A stretch of DNA of 64,000 bases from Viola odorata (taxonomy: Eukaryota; Streptophyta; Magnoliopsida; Malpighiales; Violaceae). Shown here piece by piece: positions 49,015-60,986 of this stretch. The stretch spans positions 45,495,475 to 45,559,474 of the forward strand of contig OY829545.1 of assembly GCA_963691705.1 (NCBI GenBank). The letters are read 5' to 3'. The position numbers and the translations under genes were made by a program. The notes beneath the pieces were generated by a model. The model was not told the origin of the DNA. It saw only the letters and a list, made by a program, of their open reading frames with translations, and did no database searches. Each line of letters opens with the position of its first letter. Position 1 is the stretch's first letter.

Positions 49015-49500
49015 GTTTCTTCTTCTTCTTTCTATCTTGACTTTCTTGATATGTAGTCCCATTTTCTTGCAATCTTAATGATTTGATAATTTGATATTTG
49101 GGTATACTTGTGTTACATTGTGTTTTATTAGTATTGACAAGAAATGTTATGTCTGTTGTTAAGTGAATCTTATACAGATTATATGATTCAATTTCTCCTG
49201 AGAGGTTGCTTGAATGATGTATCTTATACAAAAAATTTGCTTGATAATTTGTCCCACTTTGTTAATAGTTAGAGATGTTCTTTTCTGGTTCTGGATAACT
49301 ATGAGTACTTATTTTTTCCAGAAGGATCTCGTTAGTTTGCTATTTGTGAGAAAGGGAGTTATTTGTTAGTTTCAGAATGCTTTTGAAATAGAAAACCAAA
49401 ATTCCATGTATTTTGTCTTCATAACTCACTTGCTGCTTCATTCATCTCATTTGACAGTCAAACGACTCCATTTGTTTCATTTCTTTTATTGACAATCTAG

Positions 49501-49867
49501 TTCAGAGACTTTCCTTGAGAATTCAGGTGGCCTACTATGGAAAGTGAAGTTCTCTAAAGTGGAAGGTTCACTTGGTTTCCAAGAAGGATGAAATGTGTTT
49601 GCAGCTGACAATAAGCTAGAATTTGGAGATTTTGTGGTGTTCAAATACATTGAAGGATCACACTTTTTTGTCCAAATATATGACAACAGTGCGTGTGAAA
49701 AGCCAGACTCGTCCGTAAGCAGAAATCAGAAGAAAGGGACTAAAACTACAGAGAAAACTCTTACTGCCAAGATTCACCTTGATATTATTCCATTCCTTTA
49801 TGTTGGTAGTAGGATTAGGGAAGATAATATTACTGTAAATGTACTAAGGGGTAAAGTATTAAGATGA
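49501..49867 (+). pseudogene. B3 DNA-binding domain fragment (REM-like), one stop
   Basis: The frame reads LENSGGLLWKVKFSKVEGSL, then after a TGA at 49589-49591, NVFAADNKLEFGDFVVFKYI and GSHFFVQIYDNSACEK, ending at 49867. LEFGDFVVFKY followed by F.V.I.D.SACEK is the C-terminal half of a plant B3 domain, as in REM-type transcription factors. The N-terminal strand and remaining exons are missing. It lies about 490 bp after the kinase-like fragment on the same strand. Confidence 0.65.
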
Positions 49868-50319
49868 ACTCCAGTGAGGTGCTTATTGTACTTATCATTG
49901 TACTTTTGGGATTTTTTCTCAAAAATTGTAACATCTGTAGTAGATAAAACCTGCAATTATTTTTGGCAGAGAATGACTCCAAGTAGAAATAAAATTTAGC
50001 TAAATTTATTCATTCACTTTGTCTTATTGATTCAAGCAGATATACATGCTGCAATGTTTCAAATCATCTAATTATTTCTAGCTCACCAAAAACAAAGGCA
50101 CATCTAAAAGTTCTCTCAAGAAATATAGGAAGAAAACAAATAATTTGCATCACTTATTCACGCTGGACTCGTGTGCGTCAATAATTTGCATATCAGTTCT
50201 TTGTTCAACCTACATTAAAGTGAACTTTTGTTAACTTTAATCACCATAGTCATGAATATAAGATATAAAAAGATAACAACAAAAGTCAGAAGCATACCTA
50301 GCTCAAAAGCAATCACTGA
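49868..50319. other. Spacer between convergent pseudogenes, nothing recognised
   Basis: AT-rich, with no recognised coding frame. Confidence 0.5.
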
Positions 50320-52925
50320 TAACTTATACCATTCAGCTGCTCACAATTGGCATATGATGTATTTGAAGAACTGTATGGCCATATAGGCATCTGCTGAAAT
50401 ATACTTATGTAAGTTTAATATATAAATACTCTTAAAAAGTTAATTTACATACATACATTTCAAGAGATACCTGACTGGCATGAAATGATGGCATGAAATA
50501 GTTGGTTCCAACTGCTACAGTTGAAGTATTCCTATCTTGTATCTAAGATGAAAAAAGAAGTTACACCAAAAGAGAGAAAAATTCACAAAAGTACTTAGAT
50601 AAAAATAAGTCAATAGTTTTCTATAATAATTTATCAGAACCTGAGTTGTAAAGACAGAAACATTATCCAAACAATTAAAGTTTGTTTCAAGATTTGAAAC
50701 AACATGTCTAGAATTATCCCTGTTGGTCGATTTCTTTCTTATAATAATAAAAAAACAAAGTTATAGTTGATAAAATCAGAATCTTGAATGAAATAAAGAA
50801 ACAATATTGACTACACTAACCTTTAAATTTGGTAGTTCCAGTTCTTATTTTCCCCTTCTTTTTTATGTTCTTCTTAAGCATGCTCTTGAATCTGATATTT
50901 TTTTGCTCTTTCTGTTTCCTTCGGAGAGGATCTAAAATGTGGTCTGATCCACCCTTAGTGACTATGTCATTTTCCAGCTCACTTTCTATTTCTTTATCGG
51001 CAACATTAATCTGCACTTGCTCTGTCTTGAGAAAACTTTCAATTTTTTTTAGTCCATGCTCTAAAATATCTCTAGCCATTGAAGTGCTTTCATATGTCAG
51101 AGAACCTTTGGTGGCTAAGATAATAGCTTTCTGTACAATTTGATTCATCCGCAAACTAATTGAGCTTTTATCACTTTCAGTACACGTTTTACCTTGATCA
51201 GCCCCTATTAAGCTCACTTTTGCACTATTTGTCCATCTCTTCATTATGTATTGAGGAGGTATATGAAAAAAATTTCGAGCATTTAACACTTTCAATGCAT
51301 GAAGACACAAAATCCCAACCGACTCAAACTTTTTGCAGCTACAGTCTATTGAAAAATTAGAAACTTGAAACTTGACAACGTATGCCTTATCATCACCGTC
51401 TTTTATCAACCTATAAGCATAAACATTTTCATCACTTCCATAATCCTCAATTGCCACGAAAAGAGATTCTTGCAATTCTTCATTAAACCCTTGAAAAACA
51501 ACATGGATGTATTCATTGGCAACTTGTCGGACCATACCTCCAATTTTTTCAACACCCGGAATCATACCTTGATTACACTTAAAATCATTCAAAAGTTCAG
51601 AATGGCGCATACGCTCACACACTTTCTCACAATGAAGAACAAATTGAGTCAGTGGTTGTCTTACTTGTCACCCTGTGAAATACATTGTTCATACACTCAC
51701 TTCTTTGTGTTGATAGTATGCCAGCTGAAAAGTAATTCTTACTAAAAGTTGGGCACCACTTTTGCCGCAAATTGTACAAAGTTTTGAGCCACGAATTCTC
51801 AGACATATCAAACTTCTCTTGTATTTGTTGTCACACCTCTTAAAACTCACTCTCTGTTTGACAGTTATAAAAACACTTGCTGAATAATTTTTTGAATAAG
51901 GGAATCCTCAGGTAATAAGATATTTGGGGGCATTATGTCCAATATGACACAAGCAAAGTCTGTGTTGTGCCTCTGGAAATACGTGATTGATTGCATTACC
52001 CATTGCAATGCATTGATCTGTGAAAACATACTAAGGTTGCTTTCCACCCATGGCTTTTAAAAATGTTTTGAATAACCAAATAAACGAGCCAACTATTTCA
52101 TATAGCAGAAATGCACAACCAAGAAGGATATTTTGTTTATGATGATTGACTCCTATAAATGGAGCACAAATCATATCGTACTTATTTGTACGATATGTAG
52201 TGTCAAAAATGACAACATCACCAAAGTAACTATAATCTACTTAAAGTAACTATAATCTACTTTTGATCTCCCATCACTTCAAAAACAACTTCTTAACCGA
52301 CTTTGATCATCTAAATCCACCGCATAGAAAAAAGAAGGATCATCAAATTGCATGCTCCTAAAATGATCTAAGACATTTTGTGCATCACCAAGTTCAAAAA
52401 TCTTCTGTCTCTTATTATGCAAGTAATTTTCGCAATCCTTTATTAAAAACCCAACATTTTCTACACCACCAGCTTGTTCTTTTAAAAACCCAAATATATG
52501 AGTTGGTTTAATACCTGCACCATCCATTTAATTGATGACATTAGCTTGGATTCCACTAATGTTCCGGTGAGATGTCAGCATATCCTATTGTTGAGGTAGA
52601 ACAAGTTCATGGTCGTGCTCATGAGTAAATTTTGAAATGATCCAAGCACCATTCTCAACTGTAAATGTAATTTGAGTCAAGCAATTAGTTCTTGTTTCCA
52701 ACTGGTTAATCTTTGACACAAAATTTGAATCTTTGGTCTGCGTTGTCCTTGCTTAGAGCATACAAAAACCCTTTGTCTTAATGGACCATCTGCTAATCTA
52801 CGGCATATATCTTTTCGCACGCTAAACCCCGTCATTTTCGCATATGCATTGTAGAATTTTCATATTGTTTCTTCATATGAAAACATCATGCCAACTTTCG
52901 GAACGTTATCGACTTGAGTTAAGTA
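50320..52925 (-). pseudogene. FAR1/FHY3-type (FRS) transposase-derived gene, decayed
   Basis: FRS proteins descend from Mutator-like transposases; some, such as FHY3 and FAR1, are light-signalling transcription factors. On the minus strand the FAR1 DNA-binding region comes first (NAYAKMTGFSVRKDICRR near 52860-52780 and FTHEHDHELVLPQQ near 52640-52600). Transposase-core pieces follow, such as DDPSFFYAVDLDDQSRL (52370-52310) and NKYDMICAPFIGVNHHKQ (near 52170). A SWIM zinc finger then lies in an open frame at 51622-50816, with C..C and CLH ligands in DCSCKKFESVGILCLHALKV. Several stops and shifts break the frame upstream of 51622. Downstream, exon-like pieces with splice sites remain, for example DRNTSTVAVGTNYFMPSFHA (about 50545-50472) and QMPIWPYSSSNTSYANCEQL (about 50397-50325). 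Confidence 0.75.
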
Positions 52926-52938
52926 AATGTTAGATTTA

Positions 52939-52959
52939 GTAACATGGTCACCATGTTAC
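52939..52959. other. Perfect short inverted repeat
   Basis: GTAACATGGT and ACCATGTTAC are separated by one base, upstream of the FAR1-like gene's start region. The role is unknown, and chance is possible in AT-rich DNA. Confidence 0.5.
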
Positions 52960-53384
52960 GATCAAAATACTTAATTAGAATGTACCATTAGTAGAATACT
53001 GTCATATTATTCATACGAAAAAATTAAAGAACTAATCTGTTGCGGTGTGAATTTTTGTGAAGGAGACACAGGAATTCTAACTAAAATATATACAATCCCT
53101 AAACAAAATCTTTCGCTATATTTTAGAATTCACTTTAATGAAATGAACAATTACGAGTCAAATATAAAATTTAATGAATAAAATATGAAAAAGGGAAGGG
53201 TACACACCAGAAACTATACAATCTTTTAATGGACTTGGATCCATTGTTGCTTAGCTCGAAAAATAGGGTTCTCTTTTGCGTATAATTGACCTAATTTTTT
53301 CATGAAACAAAACAAACCTGTAAACATTACTATAAATGAAGTGACTGTAGAGCAGACTGAACGTACAAATTATGATCTAATTTG
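52960..53384. other. Spacer before the tandem array, nothing recognised
   Basis: AT-rich, with no gene seen. Confidence 0.5.
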
Positions 53385-53479
53385 GACCAAGAGCTAATTT
53401 AGAAAAGAAAAAAAAACAACTCAATTATTCCAAGAAAGAATTAAAGTAGGGAAGCTCATCAGATATATTTTTTTAAATA

Positions 53480-54376
53480 TTGGTGGACCTTAAAACTGGT
53501 AAAGGTCTTGTGGGCAAGAATACTGCTAGTCAAGGTCAGGATGGAGTGAACCTCCAGGATGTAGAAAATTTACAAAAGGTAAAAGTTTGTGGTGAATCAC
53601 TTATGTTTTGCCTTTCATAACTATTGTTTCTCCATAGTCTTAAAACTATAATATAATTTTTGTGCCAGATAATTGCTTGTGGTGGTCTCAGTTCTTTGCC
53701 TTATAAGGAGATTAACCACTCAAACCTCATTTGTCTAGGTCTTTCAAGCTGAATGCTCTGTGCCAACTCCATCCACTGCACTGCAAGATGGAGTTCCAAA
53801 TCAAAATCAGAATGCCTTGCAACAAGTTGAGCTTTCACCAGGCCTAGTACTGGTTTCTGCTCAATCTAATAATGCACCTGTGATGAAGCATGCACTGCCT
53901 GCTGAAATACCACTTGATGGGTCAGTGACGCATGTTTCTAGTTCAGGAACAATGCCTACTACTTCTGCTAGCGGAAGTCATCCTGCACACACTACATACC
54001 TCTTGCAAATTCCTCAATTATCATTTCAAGATCCGCTTCAGTTTGAATGGGAGAGAATAATAAAAGAGAGAAAAAAACGCTACTACTCATGAAGCTATGG
54101 TTAGTTTCTTGTTAGCTTGTGCTAAAAAATATACAAGGTTCAATTCTTTATTTTCATGAATATTTTTTTCTTCATTTTTTCTTGTTGCAGAAGCTGCAGA
54201 TGAGACGTGATTGTCAGCAGGAGATGAACCAAATTCGTAGTAAATATGAGAACAAAATTCGGGAGTTGGATGTTGGATTTTTGGCTAACGAAAAAGAACT
54301 ATATGCAAACCACCAGAAAGTTCTCCTGAACAAGTACTTGGCTTATGCTATGAGGTCTCAAATGTCTCAATGTTGA
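53480..54376 (+). pseudogene. MOM1-like coiled-coil module, copy 1
   Basis: MOM1 is a plant transcriptional-silencing factor whose CMM2 coiled coil dimerises and binds PIAL proteins. Exon A (to 53578) reads LVDLKTGKGLVGKNTASQGQ up to NLQK|GTAAAA. Exon C (53739-54099) starts VFQAECSVPTPSTALQDG. Exon D (54191-54376) reads KLQMRRDCQQEMNQIRSKYE, then ELYANHQKVLLNKYLAYAMR, and ends SQC and a stop. Exons C and D correspond to the CMM2-type motif (FQDPLQFEWERI, then a heptad coil). A 7-A run near 54071-54077 throws the frame so that C ends in KKRYYS and a stop before its donor. There is no ATG upstream in frame, so it looks like an internal gene piece. Confidence 0.7.
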
Positions 54377-54958
54377 AAACTAACACCTATGCACTAACCT
54401 AAACTTTTAGCTTTTTGAACTTTTGAAATGCATGGATAAGATTTGACTCCTTTTGTATATATATGTATGGGTTTGTTCGGAATGAAAAATAATTTTTCTG
54501 CCATAACTTGTGCCTTCTTTTGTTTTGCACACGTGCAGCTGTGTGTTTCTCTGCCATCCATCCCTCGAATTCCATTCTTTGTTTGCCCTTCTATGTCAAC
54601 AACCCACAAAATCTTAGTATTATTAATTCAAGCCATTTCTTACTACTCATTCGAAGGAAATCTGAAAATAGATTATTTGTGGAAACTTACCTAATTAATT
54701 CAACATTTGCTTCATTTTATTGAAAAGTCATTGGGATCTGTTGGATAAGCAATGTAATACTATCATATATAGATCATTAGGAAAAACCACCAAATCCGAC
54801 CTTAATAAAAGTAAAATTTAAGAGATCACAAAATTAACTCAAGTTAAATAATCCAAGAAAAAGACCAAGAGCTAATTTAGAAAAGAAAAAAAAAACAACT
54901 CAATTAATCCAAGAAAGAATTAAAGTAGGGAAGCTCATCAGATTTTTTAATAAAAATA

Positions 54959-55855
54959 TTGGTGGACTTTAAAACTGGTAAAGGTCTTGTGGGCAAGAAT
55001 GCTGCTAGTAAAGGACAGGATGGAGTGAACCTGCAGGATGTAGAAAATTTGCAAAAGGTAAAAGTTTGTGGTGAATCACTTATATTCTGCCTTTCATAAC
55101 TATTGTTTCTCCATAGTCTTAAAACTATAATATAATTTTTATGCCAGATAATTGCTTGTGGTGGTCTGAGTTCTTTGCTTTATAAGGAGATTAACCACTC
55201 AAACCTCATTTGTCTAGGTCTTTCAAGCTAAATGCTCAGTGCATACTGCATCCACTGCACTGGAAGATGGAGTTCCAAATCAAAATCAGAATGCCTTGCA
55301 ACAAGTTGAGGTTTTACCAGGCCTAGTACTGGTTTCTGCTCAATCTAATAATGCACCTGTGATGGAGCATGCACTGCCTGCTGAAATACCACTTGATGGG
55401 TCAGTGACGCATGTTTCTAGTTCAGGAACAATGCCTACTACTTCTGCTAGTGGAAGTCATCCTGCACACACTACATACCTCTTGCATATTCCCCAATTAT
55501 CATTTCAAGATCCACTTCAGTTTGAATGGGAGAGAATAAAAAAAGAGAGAAAAAAACGCTACTACTCATAAAGCTATGGTCAGTTTCTTGTTAGCTTGTG
55601 CTAAAAAATCTACAAGGTTCAATTCTTTGTTTTCATGAATATTTTTTTCTTCATTTTTTCTTGTTGCAGAACCTGCAGATGAGACGTGATTGTCAACAGG
55701 AGATGAACCAAATTCGTAGTAAATATGAGAACAAAATTCGGGAGTTGGATGTTGGATTTTTGGCTAAGGAAAAAGAACTATATGCAAACCACCAGAAAGT
55801 TCTCCTGAACAAGTACTTGGCTTATGCTATGAGGTCTCAAATGTCTCAATGTTGA
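54959..55855 (+). pseudogene. MOM1-like coiled-coil module, copy 2
   Basis: Same exon plan as copy 1. Exon C reads VFQAKCSVHTASTALEDGVP and ends in the 7-A frame break (KKERKKRYYS, stop). The acceptor CTAG|GTCTTT is intact. Exon D begins NLQMRRDCQQEMNQIRSKYE and ends at the same SQC stop. The EWERIKKERKK wording differs from the IIKERKK of the other copies. Confidence 0.7.
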
Positions 55856-56405
55856 AAACTAACACCTATGCACTAAACTAAACTTTTAGTTTTTTGAACT
55901 TTTGAAATGCATGGATAAGGTTTGACTCCTTTTGTATATATATGTATGGGTTTGTTCGGAATGAAAAATATTTTTTCTGCCATAACTTTTGCCTTCTTTT
56001 GTTTTGCACACGTGCAACTGTGTGTTTCTCTGCCATCATTCCCTTGAATTCCATTCTTTGTTTGCCCTTCTATGTCAACAACCCACAAAATCTTAGTATT
56101 ATTAATTCAAGCCATTTCATACTACTCATTCTAAGGAATTCTGAAATAGATTATTGGTGGAAACTTACCTAATTAATTCAACATTTGCTTCATTTTATTG
56201 AAAAGTCAATGGGATCTGTTGGATAAGCAATGTAATACTATCATATATAGATCATTAAGAAAAACCACAAAATCCGACCTTAATCAAAGTAAAATTTAAG
56301 AGATCACAAAATTAACTCAAGTTAAATAATCTAAGAAAAAGACCAAGAGCTAATTTAGAAAAGAATTAAAGTAGGGAAGCTTATCAGATTGTTTTAAAAA
56401 AAAAA

Positions 56406-57301
56406 TTAGTGGACCTTAAAACTGGTAAAGGTCTTATGGGCAAGAATGCTGCTAGTGAAGGTCATGACGGAGTGAACCTGCAGGATGTAGAAAATTTGCA
56501 AAAGGTAAAAGTTTGTGGTGAATCACTTATATTCTGCCTTTCATAACTATTGTTTCTCCATAGTCATAAAACTATAATATAATTTTTGTGGCAGATAATT
56601 GCTTGTGGAGGTCTCAGTTCTTTGCTTTATAATGAGATTAACCACTCAAACCTCATTTGCCTAAGTCTTTCAAGCTGAATGCTCTGTGCCAACTCCATCC
56701 ACTGCACTAGAAGATGGAGTTCCAAATCAAAATCAGAATACCTTGCAACAAGTTAACGTTTTACCAGGCCTTGTACTGGTTTCTGCTCAATCTAATAATG
56801 CACCTGTGATGGAGCATGCACTACCTGCTGAAATACCTCTTGATGGGTCAGTGACGCATGTTTCTAGTTCAGGAACAATGCCTACTACTTCTGCTAGCGG
56901 AAGTCATCCTGCACACACTACATACCTCTTGCAAATTCCCCAATTATCATTTCAAGATCCGCTTCAGTTTGAATGGGAGAGAATAATAAAAGAGAGAAAA
57001 AACGCTACTACTCATAAAGCTATGGTTAGTTTCTTGTTAGCTTGTGCTAAAAAATATACAAGGTTCAATTCTTTATTTTCATGAATATTTTTTTCTTCAT
57101 TTTTTCTTGTTGCAGAAGCTGCAGATGACACGTGATTGTCAGCAGGAGATGAACCAAATTCGTAGTAAATATGAGAACAAAATTCAGGAGTTGGATGTTG
57201 GATTTTTTGCTAAGGAAAAAGAACTATATGCAAACCACCAGAAAGTTCTCCTGAACAAGTACTTGCCTTATGCTATGAGGTCTCAAATCTCTCAATGTTG
57301 A
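56406..57301 (+). pseudogene. MOM1-like coiled-coil module, copy 3
   Basis: The only copy with six A's at the run near 56996-57001. The frame therefore continues as KERKNATTHKAM to the donor ATG|GTTAGT and joins exon D in phase (KLQMTRDCQQEMNQIRSKYE). However, the base before exon C is changed (CTAA|GTC rather than CTAG|GTC), which moves the only AG one base into the exon and would shift the frame at that splice. It is the best-preserved coding frame of the array but is still unlikely to give a normal spliced product. Confidence 0.7.
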
Positions 57302-57880
57302 AAATTAACACCTATGCACTAAACTAAACTTTTAGTTTTTTGAACCTTTCAAATGCATGGATAAGGTTTGACTCCTTTTGTATATATATGTATGGGTTTG
57401 TTCAGAATGAAAAATAATTTTTCTGCCATAACTTGTGCCTTCTTTTGTTTTGCACACGTGCAGTTGTGTGTTTCTCTGCCATCAATCCCTTGAATTCCAT
57501 TCTTTGTTTGCCCTCCTATGTCAACAACCCACATAATCCTAGTATTATTAATTCAAGCCATTTCTTACTACTCATTCTAAGGAATTCTGAAAGTAGATTA
57601 TTAGTGGAAACTTACCTAATTAATTCAACACTTGCTTTATTTTATTGAAAAGTCATTGGGATTTGTTGGATAAGCAATGTAATACAATCATATATAGATC
57701 ATTAAGAAAAACCACCAAATTCGACCTTAATCAAAGTAAAATTTAAGAGATCACAAAATTAACTAAAGTTAAATTATCTAAGAAAAAGACCAAGAGCTAA
57801 TTTAGAAAAGAAAAAAAAACAACTCAATTATTCCAAGAAAGAATTAAAGTAGGGAAGCTCATCAGATTTTTTTAGAAATA

Positions 57881-58777
57881 TTGGTGGACCTTAAAACTGA
57901 TAAAGTTCTTGTGGGCAAGAATGCTGCTAGTCAAGGTCAGGATGGTGTGAACCTGCAGGAACTAGAAAATTTGCAAAAGGTAAAAGTTTGTGGTGAATCA
58001 CTTATATTCTGCCTTTCATAACTATTGTTTCTCCATAGTCTTAAAACTATAATATAATTTTTGTGCCAGATAATTGCTTGTGGTGGTCTCAGTTCTTTGC
58101 TTTATAAGGAGATTAACCACTCCAACCTCATTTGTCTAAGTCTTTCAAGATGAATGCTCAGTGTCAACTCCATCTACTGCACTGAAATATGGAGTTCCAA
58201 GTCAAAATCAGAATGCCTTGCAACAAGTTGAGGTTTCACCAGGCCTAGTACTGGTTTCTGCTCAATCTAATAATGCACCTGTGATGGAGCATGCACTGCC
58301 TGCTGAAATACCACTTGATGGGTCAGTGACGCATGTTTATAGTTCAGGAACAATGCCTACTACTTCTGCTAGTGGAAGTCATCCTGCACACACTACATAC
58401 CTCTTGCAAATTCCCCAATTATCATTACAAGATCCGCTTCAGTTTGAATGGGAGAGAATAATAAAAGAGAGAAAAAAACGCCACTACTCATAAAGCTATG
58501 ATCCGTTTCTTGTTAGCTTGTGCTAAAAAATATACAAGGTTCAATTCTTTGTTTTCATGAATATTTTTTTCTTCATTTTTTCTTGTTGCAGAAGTTGCAG
58601 ATGAGATGTGATTGTCAGCAGGAGATGAACCAAATTCTTAGTAAATATGAGAACAAAATTTGGGAGTTGGATGTTGGACTTTTGGCTAAGGAAAAAGAAC
58701 TATATGCAAGCCACCAGAAAGTTCTCCTGAACAAGTACTTGGCTTATGCTATGAGGTCTCAAATGTCTCAATGTTGA
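57881..58777 (+). pseudogene. MOM1-like coiled-coil module, copy 4
   Basis: Carries both lesions: the CTAA|GTC acceptor change and the seven-A frame break (KERKKRHYS, stop). Exon D reads KLQMRCDCQQEMNQILSKYE and ends SQC. The RHYS wording is shared with copy 5, and not with copies 1-2 (RYYS), which suggests that copies 4 and 5 are sisters. Confidence 0.7.
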
Positions 58778-59358
58778 AAACTAACACCTATGCACTAAAC
58801 TAAACTTTTAGCCTTTTGAACTTTTGAAATGCATGGAGAAGGTTTGACTCCTTTTGTATATATATGTATGGGTTTGTTCGGAATGAAAAATAATTTTTGT
58901 GCCATAATTTGTGCCTTCTTTTGTTTTGCACTCGTGCAACTGTGTGTTTCTCTGCCATCAATCCCTCGAATTCCATTCTTTGTTTGCCCTTCTATGTCAA
59001 CAACCCACATAATCTTAGTGTTATTAATTCAAGCCATTTCTTACTACTTATTTTAAGGAATTGTGAACGTAGATTATTGGTGGAAACGTACCTAATTAAT
59101 TCAACATTTGCTTCATTTTATTGAAAAGTCATTGGGATCTGTTGGATAAGCAATGTAATACTATCATATATAGATCATTAAGAAAAATCACCAAATCTGA
59201 CCTTAATCAAAGTAAAATTTAAGATATCACAAAATTAACTCATGTTAAATAATCAAAGAAAAAGACAAAGAGCTAATTTAGAAAACAAAAAAAAACAACT
59301 CAATTATTCCAAAAAAGAATTAAAGTAGCGAAGCTCATTAGATTTTTTTTTTTAAATA

Positions 59359-60231
59359 TTGGTGGACCTCAAAACTGGTAAAGGTTTTGTGGGCAAGAAT
59401 GCAGCTAGTGAAGGTCAGGATGGAGTGAACCTGCAGGATGTTGAAAATTTGCAAAAGGTAAAAGTTAGTGGTAAATCACTTATAATTGCCTTGCAACAAG
59501 TTATAATATAATTTTTGTGCTAGATAATTGCTTGTGGTGGTCTCAGTTCTTTGCTTTATAAGGAGATTAACCACTCAAACCTCATTTGTCTAGGTCTTTC
59601 AAGCTAAATGCTCAGTGCATACTGCATCCACTGCACTGGAAGATGGAGTTCCAAATCCAAATCAGAATGCCTTGCAACAAGTTGAGGTTTCACCAGGCCT
59701 AGTACTGGTTTCTGCTCAATCTAATAATGCACCTGTGATGGAGCATGCATTGCCTGCTGAAATACCACTTGATGGGTCAGTGACGCATGTTTATAGTTCA
59801 CGAACAATGCCTACAACTTCTGCTAGTGGAAGTCATCCTGCACACACTACATACCTCATGCAAATTCCCCAATTATCATTTCAAGATCCGCTTCAGTTTG
59901 AATGGGAGAGAATAATAAAAGAGAGAAAAAAACGCCACTACTCATAAAGCTATGATCCGTTTCTTGTTAGCTTGTGCTAAAAAATATACAAGGTTCAATT
60001 CTTTATTTTCATGAATATTTTTTTCTTCATTTTTTCTTGTTGCAGAAGCTGCAGATGAGACGTGATTGTCAGCAGGAGATGAACCAAATTCTTAGTAAAT
60101 ATGAGAACAAAATTCGGGAGTTGGATGTTGGATTTTTGGCTAAGGAAAAAGAACTATATGCAAACCACCAGAAAGTTCTCCTGAACAAGTACTTGCCTTA
60201 TGCTATGAGGTCTCAAATGTCTCAATGTTGA
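59359..60231 (+). pseudogene. MOM1-like coiled-coil module, copy 5
   Basis: The acceptor CTAG|GTCTTT is intact; the seven-A break ends exon C in KERKKRHYS and a stop. The first intron is shortened by a deletion near 59486-59500. Exon C begins VFQAKCSVHTASTALEDGVP as in copy 2, so the history mixes features of copies 2 and 4. Exon D reads KLQMRRDCQQEMNQILSKYE, and NKYLPYAMR near the end is shared with copy 3. Confidence 0.7.
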
Positions 60232-60813
60232 AACCTAACACCTATGCACTAAACTAAACTTTTAGCTTTTTGAACTTTTGAAATGCATGGATAAGGTTTG
60301 ACTCCTTTTGTATATATATGTATGGGTTTGTTCGGAATGAAAAATAATTTTTGTGCCATAACTTGTGCCTTCTTTTGTTTTGCACACGTGCAACTGTGTG
60401 TTTCTCTGCCATCAATCCCTCGAATTCCATTCTTTGTTTGCCCTTCTATGTCAACAACCCACATAATCTTAGTATTATTAATTCAAGCCATTTCTTACTA
60501 CTTATTTTAAGGAATTCTAAAAGTAGATTATTGGTGGAAACTTACCTAATTAATTCAACATTTGCTTCATTTTATTGAAAAGTCATTGGGATCTGTTGGA
60601 TAAGCAATGTAATACTATCATATATAGATCATTAAGAAAAACCACCAAATTCGACCTTAATAAAAGTAAAATTTAAGATATCACAAAATTAACTCAAGTT
60701 AAATAATCAAAGAAAAAGGCCAAGAGCTAATTTAGAAAAGAAAAAAAAACAACTCAATTATTCCAAGAAAGAATTAAAGTAGCGAAGCTCATCAGATTTT
60801 TTTATTTTAAATA

Positions 60814-60912
60814 TTGGTGGACCTCAAAACTGGTAAAGGTTTTGTGGGCAAGAATGCAGCTAGTGAAGGTCAGGATGGAGTGAACCTGCAGGATATTGAA
60901 AATTTACAAAAG
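60814..60912 (+). pseudogene. MOM1-like unit, copy 6: exon A only, truncated
   Basis: Reads LVDLKTGKGFVGKNAASEGQ up to NLQK|GTAAAAG, as in the other copies. The intron then runs to about 60986, where the unit is cut by unrelated MULE sequence. Confidence 0.75.
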
Positions 60913-60986
60913 GTAAAAGTTTGTGGTAAATCACTTATATTCTGCCTTTCATAACTATTGTTTCTCTATAGTCTTAAAACTATAAA

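Larger units (their letters stand above)
53385..60986 (+). repeat. Tandem array: five full and one partial copy of a 1.45-1.48-kb unit
   Basis: Taking GACCAAGAGCTAATTTAG as the phase marker, units start at 53385, 54863, 56341, 57788, 59264 and 60718, giving periods of 1478, 1478, 1447, 1476 and 1454 bp. All are head-to-tail on the plus strand. The sixth breaks off near 60986, where MULE sequence begins. Copies look closely similar throughout, including introns and spacers, so whole genomic units were duplicated. Each contains exon-like pieces of a MOM1-like coiled-coil protein, detailed per copy. Copy 5 has a deletion in its first intron. Confidence 0.97.

Noticed and set aside
48708..54376. 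A linked multi-gene system of kinase, B3, FAR1-like and MOM1-like genes
   Set aside because: The parts are all broken, come from unrelated families, and lie on both strands without shared regulation visible in sequence.
54394..60464. Repeated 71-codon minus-strand frames (MWVVDIEGQTKNG...) in each array unit
   Set aside because: They recur only because the unit recurs, differ at many residues without a conserved pattern, and have no recognisable domain.
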